Shown: positions 11,401 to 22,500 of the stretch, one piece after another | Layout of the letters: every line of letters begins with the position of its first letter | Position numbering within the stretch: position 1 is the stretch's first letter | Assembly (NCBI RefSeq): GCF_963675165.1 | Contig: NC_087380.1 | Location: 760,303 to 824,302, forward strand | Direction of reading: 5' to 3' | DNA from: Halichondria panicea | Lineage: Eukaryota > Porifera > Demospongiae > Suberitida > Halichondriidae | Length of the DNA: 64,000 nt | Translations under genes and position numbers: made by a program | The notes under the pieces: generated by a model | Told to the model about the DNA's origin: nothing | Databases searched by the model: none | The model's input: only the letters and a program-made list of their open reading frames with translations

Positions 11401-14400
11401 GAGATTATATTTTCTTTGTTTCCAATTGATACCTACTATCAGGGGGCATGTGATCAGTAATGGGGGGTAGCTCTGAGATGTATGCTTTGGACACAATAAG
11501 TTTCCCGGGCTTTTGCGGGAGTTATGAGGAGATACACGGATGGTCCCAGAGCCACTACGTAGACTTCATTGTAAAACATCACGTGAATCACTTCCGTTTC
11601 CAATCCCTCTCTACTCTATCTATGCACTAATCAACAGCACTGACCTTGATCCTTTGATATGGTGGCCACCCCGTCAGTATCGCTGTGTTTGGTGTATACA
11701 GTAGAGAAACCAGAGTTTTTAGCAGCAGGTTCATACTGCTTCTTCCGTGAGCGTCTGTAGAAATAATAATAACAGTTGTGTTGTCATACTTCAGTGTCTA
11801 TATAAGCTATTCTGGTGCTGGATACACGATGAACAGGCTGTTGGAGGCTAGCTAGATCCACAATGAAAGTATATAATTATATATATACACACTGCCTGGT
11901 GGTACCATCTGCATGGCTTACCTCAGGAACAGTACTAGGAATATGATGAGCAGGATCACCAGAATCACCACCACTATAGCACCGACTGCCCCACCAATAG
12001 CAGCAGCAGGGAAAGGGTTAGAGACTAGGGGAATTGAACAGTTGTGAGTTAGTCTGTGCTTGCATAATTCAACCTCACTCACCAGTCACCATGACACAAT
12101 GTGTAGTGCTTGTCCCACTCTCCCTGGGCACTTGACAACAGTAGGTACCAGCTACTTCACTGGAGCCCTCAGCATAGTTCAGACTAATGGAGCTCATACC
12201 TCGTGACACATAGAATCCATCCATGCTTGATTCAGGAATGTTTCCGCCTGGTCCTCTCCACCCTCCCAGAGCAGTGCTGCCATTGTTGTCCTCTCCTCTG
12301 CAGCAGGTGATGAGCTCAGTGCGACAGGTGAGGGCAGAGGATCCAATGTCTGCCAGTGATAAGGCAGAGTTGTTGGTAATAACACTCGATCCACTGCTCA
12401 AAGGAATCACTGAAAACAGAAACAGAAAGTCAAAGCACATGTATGCATATATAATGATAAATACGTTTGTGTGTTAACTACTCTTACAGTTGCACACTGG
12501 AGCTTCTCTTGACCACACTCCACTTGTTCCACTTGCTCCACAAGTTCTGGTCTCACTACCAACAATGTTGTATCCAGTGTTACAGGTGTAGGTAGCAGTC
12601 ATCATGAAGGTGGTTCCAGAGGGTGTACTGACTTGTCCATTGGCAGTGTTATTTAGGGGACCGCAGTCAACAGCTAATAAAACATACACAAGAAAGTAAG
12701 TTAGCTGTAGTGTACATTTTATTTAAAGCACTCACGATCACAGGTAGGTGCTGTTAGGCTCCAGGTTCCATTAGCTTGACAGGTTCTGTTAGCTGCTCCA
12801 TTGAGATTGTGCCCATCATCACAGGTGTAGGTGGCTGTGTTCATGAAGGTGGTTCCAGAGGATGTGTTGACTTGTCCGTTAGGAACAGTGAGGGAACCAC
12901 AGTCAACAGCTGTGGAATATAAACACAGTGGATACAGTGTACACAGTCAGTCATTACTCACGTGCACAGGTGGGGGCATCTGGAGTCCACTGTGTATCAG
13001 CCCCACAAGTCCTAGTTGCAGATCCAACAATGTTGTATCCAGTGTTACAGGTGTAGGTAGCAGTCATCATGAAGGTGGTTCCAGAGGATATGTTCACTGC
13101 TCCATTGGAGGGGTCAGGGAGGGAGCCACATTCAACAGCTGTATAAGGATATCATTGCATAAACCAAATTAAAACATGTGTTAGCTCAACTAACGATTGC
13201 AAACAGGTAGAGATGCACTCCATCCACTGACAGCCACACAATTCCTTGTGCTAGCACCACTCAGTTCATAGCCAGTGTCACAAGAGTAAGTGGCCACTGC
13301 TCCAGGTGGTGGAGGATCATCAGAAGGTAAGTAGGTCACCATTCCATTGGAGAGGGGATCACGAGGACACAGAGCTGTGTGTGAGGATATAAGATAATTA
13401 TGGGGAATCATACTTTAATTATCTCACCATCACAAGTTGGTGCAGCTCCACTCCAGATTCTATCAGCCTGACATGTTCTAGTCGTAGATCCCCCCACCCG
13501 ATTGTAACTAGGGTTACAGGTGTAGGTAGCAGTGCTCCCAAAGGTGGTTCCAGAGGTTGTACTGACTTGTCCATTATTAATAGTCAGAGTTCCACAGTCA
13601 ACAGCTAAACAACAAACATGGTTGTAAGTTATGTTAATGGTTAGACAGTGTACTCACGATTACACACAGGTTCTGACCCACTCCAGTCTCCACCAGCCAG
13701 ACAAATCCTGGTCTGATCTCCACTACGTGTGTAGCCATTGTCACAGGTGTAGGTAGCAGCGCTTGAGAGGGTGGTCCCTGTTGTCACGACTCCTCCATTG
13801 GTAGGAGCACTCAATGATCCACAATCAACTGTAAGGAACAATCTTCCATGAACACTGTACTTATATGAACATGACATGTTCTAACCTATACAAGTTGGAG
13901 TACCACCACCACCTAGTGCACTCCACCCACTGGCAGTACACATCCTTGTTTGTGTCCCAAAAATTGCATAGCCAGTGACACAGCTGTAGGTGGCCGTGGC
14001 ACCAACAAGTCTGGGTATGGGGTTACTGTACATAACCACTCCATTGGTCGGTAGTTGGAGGTCTGGACAATTCACTGAATAGAAATAGCAGTTAGTTACA
14101 CTCATAAAGTTGTCAGTTTGAGTACATACGTGTACAAGTGAGGGATGTTCCACTCCATGATCTGTCAGACTGGCAGGTCCTAGTGCCTCCACCAGTAGAT
14201 ACTCTATACCCTCCATCACAGCTCTGTGTAGCTGTGGTTCCCTCAAGGTGTGGTGAGGTACTAGAGCCGTAGCTGATCACTCCATTGAACAATGTAGGGA
14301 GGTCATCACAGGTGGCTGTGGGAAATAGTCTGATACAATACCTTCAGTGTTGTGTCTTACCTCTACACACTGGTGCTGTACTCCAGCTCCCACTAGACTG

Positions 14401-15775
14401 ACAAGTTATCGTGGCTGATCCTGACCTTTGGTACCCAGTGTTGCAGGAGTAGGTGGCCATTGCTCCGAATGTTGTACCAGTAGAGCTGGTCATCACTCCA
14501 TTGGTAACAGATGGAGTGGGGGCACAGGACACAACTGAATGGGAAGGCTATCAATCCATAATTATTGGAAACATTAGTCACTTACTGTTACAAGTGAGGG
14601 ATGATCCAGTCCATTGCATACTAGTCTGACAGGTCCTAGTACTGGCAGTGGAGGGTAGGTGCCCCTCATTACAGCTCTGTGTAGCTATGGCTCCCACTAG
14701 TCTGGGGCTGGAGGATGGATTGTAGAGGATCATTCCATTGACCAGAGTAGGAAGCTCAGGACAGATAGCTGTGGGGGAACAATTGACATCAGTTCAACAA
14801 CACACCCCCCCTCGTAAGGAACAACATTACATGTGTACAATGTGCCTATTAAACTTCTAACCTGTACAAGTTGGACTACCACCATCAGTCCACCCAGTGA
14901 CACTACAGGTCCTTGGCATACCTCCACTGAATTCATACCCAGAGACACAGCTGTAGGTAACCGTGGTACCAATAGGTCTGGGAATGGTGAGGTCGCTGTA
15001 GGTCACCACTCCATTGGGCGGTAGTTGGACGTTGGGGCAAATCACTGAATAGAAATAGCATTTAGTTATATAACTCATAAAGTCGTCAGTTTGAGTACAT
15101 ACGTGTACAAGTGAGGGGTGATCCACTCCATGATCTATCAGACTGACAGGTCCTAGTACTGGCAGTGGAGGGTAGGTGCCCCTCATTACAGCTCTGTGTA
15201 GCTATGGCTCCCACTAGTCTGGGGCTGGAGGATGGATTGTAGAGGATCATTCCATTGACCAGAGTAGGAAGCTCAGGACAGATAGCTGTGGGGGAACAAT
15301 TGACATCAGTTCAACAACACACCCCCCTCGTAAGGAACAACATTACATGTGTACAATGTGCCTATTAAACTTCTAACCTGTACAAGTTGGACTACCACCA
15401 TGACTCCACCCACTGACAGTACAGGTCCTTGGTACACCTCCACTGAATTCATACCCAGAGACACAGCTGTAGGTAACCGTGGAACCCACAGCTCTGGGAA
15501 TGGTGGGGTCGCTGTAGGTCACCACTCCATTGGGCGGTAGTTGGACGTTGGGGCAAATCACTGAATAGAAATAGCATTTAGTTATATAACTCATAAAGTC
15601 GTCAGTTTGAGTACATACGTGTACAAGTGAGGGGTGTTCCACTCCATGATCTATCAGACTGACATTAATTATTACATGCACTATAACTAGTTGCACTGAA
15701 TATCAACTCACCCTGTCCATACACAAGAGAAACACTTCCCAGCAGACAGCAGAGAAATAGAGTTACAGTAGCCAT
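1..15775 (-). CDS. Receptor-type protein tyrosine phosphatase with sushi and Ig domains (locus A), 3' end beyond window
   Basis: Single-pass receptor phosphatase predicted to remove phosphate from tyrosines next to the plasma membrane. Order from the N-terminus: signal peptide (exon 15712-15775, hydrophobic LFLCCLLGSVSLVYG), about 13 sushi exons (12488-15560), V-like Ig (12083-12409), membrane span (11922-12024), basic juxtamembrane exon (11645-11754), Ig domain lacking cysteines (10840-11037 and 10396-10589), then PTP exons 10177-10261, 9259-9341, 8249-8285, 7901-8115, 7370-7666, 5137-5380, 4983-5053, 4601-4735, 4413-4541, 4204-4355, 4136-4155 and 1-96. Splice phases join correctly at every junction I checked. 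D1 has WPDHGVP and HCSAGVGRTG, so it should be active; D2 is degenerate. Oddities: a 4-kb element sits in the D2 active-site coding sequence, and the first sushi exon is truncated. The domain set does not match any vertebrate RPTP type I know, so no symbol is given. Confidence 0.88.
919..1140 (+). other. Short unassigned open frame inside the 4-kb element
   Basis: A 73-codon open frame in the AT-rich left part of the TIR element. I recognise no domain, and there is no sign of splicing or conservation. It could be a remnant of element coding sequence or chance; no function is claimed. Confidence 0.15.
2335..2398. repeat. GT microsatellite
   Basis: Almost uninterrupted (GT)n of about 60 bp within the 4-kb element, directly next to a dispersed repeat that also has a GT tract at its other copy (about 31055-31078). 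The GT tract therefore seems to be part of that repeat family. Confidence 0.95.
2399..2760. repeat. Dispersed repeat, copy 1 (partner near 31.08-31.69 kb)
   Basis: This stretch (AGACTATTTCAGCTGCTCAAGG onward, through TCTAGTCATGTTTTCTTGG and GCTGCAAGGTTCTGCTGACT) matches 31078-31690 at many positions. Copy 2 lies in receptor locus C and carries an extra nested insertion, so copy 1 shows the empty site. No coding sequence is seen. Confidence 0.8.
3180..3700. repeat. 64-bp tandem repeat, about eight units, with a 128-bp higher-order pattern
   Basis: The unit contains GTGTACTGTATGACACCTGG, then TACAATACAATAGCTGTGC and ATTACATTGTACAGATGCTC. Neighbouring units alternate between CCCCTGTG and CCCTTGTG, so the array seems to have amplified as pairs. 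The unit edge resembles the TGACACCCTG end of the TA-flanked element family seen whole at 52877-53050. The open frames through the array come from its repeat structure. Confidence 0.93.
6383..6915. mobile_element. TIR element in a locus A intron
   Basis: Left arm ATTTTGTGAAAAAATGGGGG and GGTTATTTTATGGTTGATAT is complementary to the right arm at about 6795-6915 (ATATCAACCATAAAATAACC and CCTATTTTTTCACAAAATG). Arms are roughly 90-120 bp around a loop of about 300 bp. No coding capacity is seen; exact ends are uncertain. Confidence 0.65.
6955..7065. repeat. Dispersed repeat pair (second copy about 8868-8966)
   Basis: Both copies share CACGTTGTTATCCTGT, TAGCTGGTATCTGGCTAATG and a CCCACTCTCAGAGGAAGTG end running into a GAGGCTAG motif. 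The segment around GGTTAGCTCATA and GTCGATCCC looks loosely like tRNA-type A and B boxes, so a tRNA-derived SINE is possible but unproven. Confidence 0.5.
7178..7314. mobile_element. Short foldback (MITE-like) element
   Basis: AGGAGGTCCGACATGCGTGC at the left end and its complement GCACGCATGTCGGACCTCCT at the right end enclose a short loop. A related foldback with the same AGGAGGTCCGACA terminus lies at 36861-37006. Confidence 0.75.
8290..9258. other. Intron of locus A, repeat-rich
   Basis: No exon is visible. It contains a fragment ending CCCGCTATACAG (about 8545, a relic of the CCGTATAGCGGG family seen complete at 27491-27819), the second copy of the dispersed repeat (about 8868-8966), and a short CA tract near 9240. 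Confidence 0.5.
9342..10176. other. Intron of locus A, nothing recognised
   Basis: AT-rich sequence between two D1 exons. I see no exon, repeat family or RNA gene here. Confidence 0.4.
10396..11037 (-). other. Ig-fold domain on the cytosolic side of the locus A phosphatase
   Basis: Two exons (10840-11037 and 10396-10589) encode an I-set-like Ig domain: start EPTITGFPSE, strand C motif LTWYHDGRKV, and a MKHAGVYKLVASGPSG ending typical of strands E to G. Neither canonical disulphide cysteine is present (VVIKPKV replaces the strand B site and YKLVAS the strand F site). That fits a reducing cytosol, as in titin-type Ig domains. It lies after the only membrane span and directly before the PTP wedge sequence TPIPVDGFGAYV. 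Confidence 0.78.
11092..11624. mobile_element. TIR element with 7-bp target duplication in a locus A intron
   Basis: Left end CATAGATAGAGTAGAAGAGG and right end CTCTCTACTCTATCTATG are complementary over about 35 bp, including GGATTGGAAACGGAAGT. CACTAAT flanks both sides (11085-11091 and 11625-11631). The 7-bp duplication suggests a hAT-like or related cut-and-paste family. No transposase frame is seen in its 533 bp. Confidence 0.75.
11645..12024 (-). other. Transmembrane and juxtamembrane exons of locus A
   Basis: Exon 11922-12024 encodes AIGGAVGAIVVVILVILLI followed by more aliphatic residues and FLVLFLR, a textbook single span. The next exon (11645-11754) begins RRSRKKQYEP, a positive-inside stop-transfer sequence. 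Everything downstream should therefore be cytosolic. The juxtamembrane exon has two tyrosines (KKQYEP and TVYTK). Confidence 0.85.
12083..12409 (-). other. V-like Ig domain exon of locus A (extracellular, membrane-proximal)
   Basis: One exon of about 109 residues with a paired-cysteine pattern: LTCRTELITCC early, a GGW core, then AGTYCCQVP near the end. This resembles V-type Ig-like domains seen in sponge and cnidarian receptors, with the GxYCC strand-F motif. It lies between the last sushi exon and the membrane-span exon, joined in phase 1 at both ends. Confidence 0.7.
12488..15664 (-). other. Sushi (CCP) exon array of locus A
   Basis: About thirteen complete sushi exons plus one fragment. 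Each encodes about 60 residues with four cysteines, an ATYxC core and a Trp before the last cysteine. Approximate positions: 15378-15560, 15103-15287, 14863-15045, 14588-14770, 14362-14534, 14127-14312, 13890-14074, 13664-13829, 13430-13605, 13194-13375, 12965-13141, 12735-12909 and 12488-12673. All appear to be phase 1-1, so exons can be added, lost or skipped without breaking frame. Positions 15618-15664 hold only the second half of a sushi exon with no clear acceptor. The two-exon unit at about 14805-15320 is repeated at about 15320-15664 with the same flanking intron sequence, a recent tandem duplication of about 516 bp. Sushi arrays are extracellular binding modules; the ligand is unknown. 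Confidence 0.9.
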
Positions 15776-15910
15776 TGATTCTTCTATACTAAGCTAGCTA
15801 GCTATAGCTATTAGCTCAATCGGTAGGTACAGGTGGAACTTTACTTCAGCACCCCATCTACCGATCAATTAGTGACGAGTGGGCGTCAACGATGCCACAT
15901 GCATCCTCAT

Positions 15911-16332
15911 CAGATCAGAGAGGCTGGAACCACTTGACCTTAGCTAATTAAGGTCACTAATTGGATTTATCCAAACTTTTCTTGCAGACTACTTCAAGCC
16001 TAGTTTTTAGTGTCTATCAGTTTAAAACGTTATTTTTTAGGGGGGTCAAATTTTATTTTGCTCAGAAGCAGAGATACAAGTCTCAAAGCCAGCTATGCAG
16101 TAGCCTCGAGAACAAGCCGCTCATGATATCGAGGCTAGTGCAAGAGCAAGACTTTTGATTGTATCTCTGCTTCTGAGCAAAATTGGCAAAAATAAAATTT
16201 GACCCCCCCCTGACAAATAACTGATACACTAAAAACTAGGCTTGAAGTAGTCTGCAAGAGAAGTTTGGATAAATCCAATTAGACTAGTGACCTTAATTAG
16301 CTAAGTAAGGTCAAGTGGTTCCAGCCTCCTCT
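15911..16332. mobile_element. Foldback element between loci A and B
   Basis: Two arms of about 180 bp (about 15911-16080 and 16150-16332) are near-perfect complements, sharing GAGGCTGGAACCACTTGACC at the outer ends and CAGAAGCAGAGATACAA inside. The direct repeat GCATCCTCAT lies at 15901-15910 and 16333-16342 and looks like a target duplication. The element is just upstream of the locus A start, so it could affect that promoter. Confidence 0.8.
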
Positions 16333-16364
16333 GCATCCTCATAATAATAATGATGATCTTTGCC

Positions 16365-16435
16365 TTCAAGCCTCGATTCCAGGCCGCTCTCAGTTGAGAA
16401 AGACGCTCTAGTGAGAGGGGCTGGGATCGAGGCTA
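16365..16435. repeat. CCTCGATTCCAGGCCG hairpin-type MITE copy
   Basis: AGCCTCGATTCCAGGCCGC at the left and GGCTGGGATCGAGGCT at the right form a short inverted repeat. Relatives with the GCCTCGNTCCCAGGCC terminus occur near 24173, 27428-27475 and 60673-60742. Confidence 0.65.
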
Positions 16436-16557
16436 TGCCTTCAGTAGACAATATTCTAAGATAATAACCTGAAACACAATAATTAAAAACAACTTGCTAA
16501 ATTACATGAAAAACAGCGACACATACATTGACAAACTAGACTGTGTTGTTATAGTGT

Positions 16558-19500
16558 CTACTTGTTCTCTGTGTTGCAGTCAGTGGATGCATAAGCTGCA
16601 CAGGCTGAGAGCTGGTAGTCTGCAGGAGGAGGGGGGCGTGGCTGGTCCACCACCTCATAGGTAGCCTCCTCCTGTAGTTTGCTCAACCCCTCGTAATCAT
16701 GGGAGGGGAGATGACTCATCACCACTGGGGGTAATCTGCACGAAATAGAATTATATATGGAATACATTAACTCACATGTACATAATTATTCTAGTATAAG
16801 GGCAGAAGGTCTCTATACAACCACACTGGTATATGTACAGCTACTTCATTCACAGACCATGCACACTAACACTCACTGTGTTGGTTGGCTGCCTGTCCTC
16901 TTATCACTCATGTCCTTGGATCCAGACCTCCGTTGCCTCAACATAACCAGCACAAGCAATATGATCAGTACTAGCACAGCAATGGCCAAGACTCCAGCAA
17001 CCACCCAACCAGCCACTGTACCAACATTGACCACTACACTCTCTGTGGGTGTGGTAGTAGCCATGAAAGAAGTTGGAGTAGCCATAGAGGAAGTTGGAGT
17101 AGCCATCTGCGTCCGATTAGTGATGTCCTCAGGGCACTCTGGACTATTGAGGTTAGCAATGACAATCGGACAACTGTTAGTCACACTGAGGCCTGCACTC
17201 TGCACCACAACGATTGGATCATTCTCAACCCACTGTTCCATTAGCCTAGCCAGTTGTATGGTGGATACACTCTCTGTTCCAGTCAGCACAGCTCGGTAGG
17301 TCACATGACTAGAGGACCCTTCGAAACAATTGATAAACTCGTCAGTGAGAAGGGAGGGGCTGAACCCACAAGCACACAATCCTTCAACACCTTGAGATAG
17401 TCTGGTAGTGATGCCACTGGCTTTGGCACTTCTTCCTGACTCAATGTACACCTCACAGTTTGTTATTCCATCCAGACGAAGTTGAATGTTGAGTGCTATA
17501 AAACAAAAATAAACAGTTACGAAAAAATGATGTGAATCTGTATGAACACACTATAGTTACACACGATCTTTAGTGTAAGGTTTTACTTTCATGTATGCTT
17601 TACATATTTTCAGTGGAATTGTAAAGGTTTTCCAACTTACTCATGAACTCAATGGTGTAGTGAGCAGCTACAGTGTGTTCCCCCTCAAGCTGACTGGAGG
17701 TGAGGATGACCTGACAGTTGTACTGACCAGCGTCTGACAAGTAGAGAGTGTCAAAGTTGAGAGTTGCTGTACTGGTCATGAGTAACCCTCCCTCCCTCGT
17801 CCACTGGTAGGAGAGGGTGGGTTGTAGAGAGGCCCCTCCACTCAGGGAACAAGTGAAGGAGAAACTCTGACCAGCCATTGGACCACCACTAGAGGTGATC
17901 ACAGCTATGAGCTCTGTGAACATCATAAGAATGTAGTTTCAGTTTAAACTTGAGTAAACACATCTAATGGGATGACAGATGACAACAGGCGGACCACATC
18001 AACAGACTGAATTATAGACAGCTAATATAAACATAATTGTGATGTTGCTAATAACTTGCGTACGTAAACAGGTTGGAGCATCTGGAGTCCACTGTCCATC
18101 ACCACCACAAGTCCGAGTGTTTGCTCCAATGAGAGTGTATCCAGTGTTACAGGTGTAGGTAGCAGTCATCATGAAGGTGGTTCCAGAGGATGTGTCCACT
18201 GCTCCATTGGAGGGGTCAGTGAGGTCACCACAGTTAACAGCTGTATAAAGAATTCATAAACAATTAGAACGTGTGTTAGTTCAACTAACGATTGCAAACA
18301 GGTAGAGATGTACTCCACCCACTGACAGCCACACAATTCCTCGTACTAGCACCACTCAGTTCATAGCTAGTGTTACAAGAGTAAGTGGCCACTGCTCCAG
18401 GTGGTGGAGGATCATCAGAAGGTGAGTAGGTCACCATTCCATTGGAGAGGGGCTCACGAGGACACAGGGCTGTGTGTGGGGGAGATACAGTATGCTGGTT
18501 ATTTTCGTATGGTAGTTCGTAGTTGGAGCATTAATCTGAAAATTAAAATCGTGCAATTATTCTAAGCTGTATGAATACAATTGGGTAGTTCAAAGAAAAT
18601 ATGAAACCAGTAAAAATTACCCGCTATACATGTAGTACTTTAATCATCTCACCATCACAAGTTGGTGCATCTCCCCTCCACACTGTATCAGCCTGACATG
18701 TTCTGGTGGATGGTCCATTTTGAGTGTATCCAGTGTTACAGGTGTAGGTAGCTATGCTCCCAAAGGTGGTTCCAGGGGATGTACTGACTTGTCCATTATT
18801 AATAGTCAGAGGAGGTCCACAGTCAACAGCTAAAAAACAAATCGTGGTTGATGGTTATGGTTAGACAGTGTATACACTCACGATTACAAGCAGGTTCTGA
18901 CCCACTCCACTCTCCACTAGCCTGACAAACCCTGGTCTGATCTCCACTCCGTGTGTAGCCAGGGTTACAGCTGTAGGTAGCAAATCTTTGGTAGATGGTA
19001 CCCCCTGTTGTCATGACCCTTCCATTGGTAGGATCACTCAATGAGCCACAATCAACCACTGAAAGAACAATATTTTATTTACACTGTACCCGGGCTATTG
19101 AGAAACTTAAATTTCTAACCTGTACAGGTAGGAGTACCACCAATTACAGTTCATTTAGTCTAGAGAGTAGATTACCACAAATGTGTGAGTAGTTGAACTT
19201 AAATGTAAATATCTTTTGATTGGAGCATTTCTAAGAAATGGTGTTGATACCCGTGTGTAGATGAATGACTGAACTAAAACATATCCAAAAATGTTTCCAT
19301 GGAAACATAAGATGGTGGGTTTGTGGTGATTAATAGAACAACAGCAAATTGTTATAGTGGGTAATCGGTTAGAGTAATAAAACACTAACTTTAAACAGCT
19401 AAGGTCTTAGACTTTTATCACGCAATAGTTTAATGGTTTAGGTATCCTGACCATCCCTTTATGGGTCTTACATATGCTCACAGTGTCTATAATTCACGAT

Positions 19501-22500
19501 TTACCGGTTTTTAGGTACACTTTTGGTTAGAGTAATATCTTCTGAAAATTTTATAGCTTAGCTTTAAAAGTTCTCTGGTAAGTTTACAAATAAATGGACT
19601 ACATTTTGATACCAAGAACATCCTATATGCTTATTCCATTGCTGAGATAACACTGAAAAGCTACATAATTTACTATTTTCTACTGTTTTGATGACATCAG
19701 CAGCTGCAAACCACAAACCAATGATGCTTTAATCAACCACAAACGTAATTAAAAGTGGGCGTACAGTTATTGTACGCCCACTTACGTGGTTAATTTGAGC
19801 ATAGATGATACAGTACTGACGTGGATGTGAAACGTTTCCGGATTCCGGTATTCTGCTTGAAGCTATCATAGTAACGGGCATATCCGAGGTAATTTACTAG
19901 TTTCCGTAAATTAGGCAATTTGTTCCAAATAAACGCCGAGGAAATTATCGAGGTTATACCAAGCAGCTGTGTAAGTGAGTTGGCAGAACTGGCCAGAGAC
20001 AGTAAAAGAGAATCTATGTATTAACAGAAAGGATATTGATGCTGCAAGTGTATTAAGCGAAGACAGTAGTAGTGACTGTGAGGAGGTAGAATGAGTAGAG
20101 GAAGTACAGTCCAGTGCAAGATGATATTAACTATTCTATAATTAGTCTAGTAAATAGTCTATAATTATTATTTTATAGTAGATCTACCCCTGTACCCATG
20201 TAATTATATCCAAAAAGCAAGTCACTCAATGTTGATAGCATGCATGTAGATCAAAAGAAGTGTGGCTGACTCATAACACTAGCATGAGATAAGCAAACGG
20301 GTGAAATTGTTGATGATCTGTACGTGTACGTGTACATGCTAATAATTATTATAATAGTCTTGAGAGTATTAATTTATAGTACACGATAAACTGTTTCTTG
20401 ATCGTTTACAAAGTGGCTGTGAGAGAGACACATTCCAACTTGCCGGTTCGAAATTCCTATACAAGTGTAGATACACGGCACTTGAAAAGAGGTTGGACGT
20501 TAATTGCTGTCTTCACCGATGGTGTTGCCTAGAGAAGTAGCACTCGAGTAGGTTCTGGGATAAATTTCACTTGATAGTATAATTAGCTAACATTTGGCAA
20601 TTGATATCTTAGCTCAGCGAAAGACAACACTGCAATTTGGAAAGTTAATGACATGTACATGTACGTGTGAACTTATTGATAGAAATCATAATAGTAGTTA
20701 GTTGTAATAAGAATGTAGGATTAATTTTTGTTTAACATGTACATGGATTTTACATATTTTTCTTGAGGCTGTATTTTTCCAATAACTTTACTGTATGCTT
20801 AGTTAATAGATTCTCCTGCTGCATCAATACACGAAGGTTTTCATCAGCTAAATATGCAAAAAGTAGGCTCACAGGTTTAGAAATAATCTCACGCAAAAAG
20901 TGCAACTAACTCATGCTTTAGCCCTTTCTATAGCACTTAAACTTTCATAACAGTTGTCAAACATAGATTCTCCTCGTAGTTTACAGTGTACTTCAAGTAT
21001 TACTACTGAATGGTAACCTGAATATTTACTGTCCAAGCCAAAAATCTCACACAAAGTATTTTTACAGAAAAATTTATGCTAAAATATGATATTCTCCCAT
21101 GAGCTTAGAGAAACTAGTCTTACCTACAAGCCCACTGCAAGTATCAATGTGTGCCAGTCATTTTCACCAGTTTTCAGACACGGAACACTGTTTACTACGC
21201 TCTGGTTGCTATATAAACATGACAGTTACAGGGTTTCTAACATAATCTGCTCGTTACGATGATAGCTTCAGACAATTCCCGTGGACCCCTCCGGATACTA
21301 GGCCGTTTCACATCCACGTCAGTACTGTATCATCTATGATTTGAGTGTCGTCGATTTGTGGTTAGCAGCTTGTGATGTCATCAAACAGTAGAAATAGTAG
21401 AATATGTAGTTTTTCAGTGATATCTCAACAATGGAATAAGCATAGAGGATGTTCTTGGTATCAAAATGTAGCCCATTTATCTGTAAACTTACTACAGAAA
21501 TTTGAAAGCTAGGCTATTAATTTTTCAAAAGTTATTACTCTAACCAAAAGTGTACCTGAAAACCAGTAAATCATGAATTATAAACACTGTGAACATTTGT
21601 AACACCCATAAAGGGATGGCCAGGATACTTAAACCATTGAACAATTATGTGATGAAGTCTAGGACCTTAGCTGTACAAGATTACTGTTTTATTACTCTAA
21701 CCGATTACCCACTATAACAATTTGCTGTTGTTCTATTAATCACCACAAACCCACCACCTTATGTTTCCATGGAAACATTTTTGGATATGTTGTGGTTCAG
21801 TCATTCATCTACACACGGGTATCAACACCATTTCTTAGAAATACTTCAATCAAAAGATATTTACATTTAAGTACAACTACTCACACATTTGTGGTAATCT
21901 ACTCTCTAGACTAAATGAACTGTAGTGCACTCCACCCAGTGGTAGTACAAGTCCTTGATAGTGTCCCACTGAAGTCATACCCAGTCACACAGCTGTAGGT
22001 GGCAGTGGAGTCAATAGCTCTGGGGATGGTGGGATGACTGTACACAAGTGGTGCTCCATTGGTTGGTACAAGGAGGTCTGGACAAGTCACTGAATAGACA
22101 CAGTTAGTTACTCATAAAGTCGTCAGTTTGAGTACATACGTGTACAAGTGAGGGATGATCCACTCCACATTCTGTTGAACAGGCAGGTCCTAGTGCCTCC
22201 ACCAGTATACCCCTCATTACAGCTGTGTGTAGCCATGGCTCCCTCTAGTCTGGGGAAGGAGGTTGGATTGTAGCTGATCCCTCCATTAACCAGGGTGAGC
22301 TGCTCAAGACATACGGCTGTGGGGTACATACTTGACATCAGTTCAACAACACATCCCCCTCACCAGTACAGACAGGGTCATCTCCAGTGCTCCATCCACT
22401 AGCAGTACACGTCCTCACCATCAGTCCAGTCATCTGGTAGCCAGGGTTACAGGAGTAGGTAGCTGTGCTCTCAAAGGTGGTAGTGGGTGTATCAACCATG

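Noticed and set aside
16757..17299. Plus-strand 180-codon open frame opposite the locus B membrane-proximal exon
   Set aside because: It is a shadow of the minus-strand exon, which has the conserved cysteines, membrane span and splice sites.
19147..21922. A working transposase in the long-TIR element
   Set aside because: No long open frame or DDE/D-type motif is visible in the interior, so it is treated as non-autonomous.
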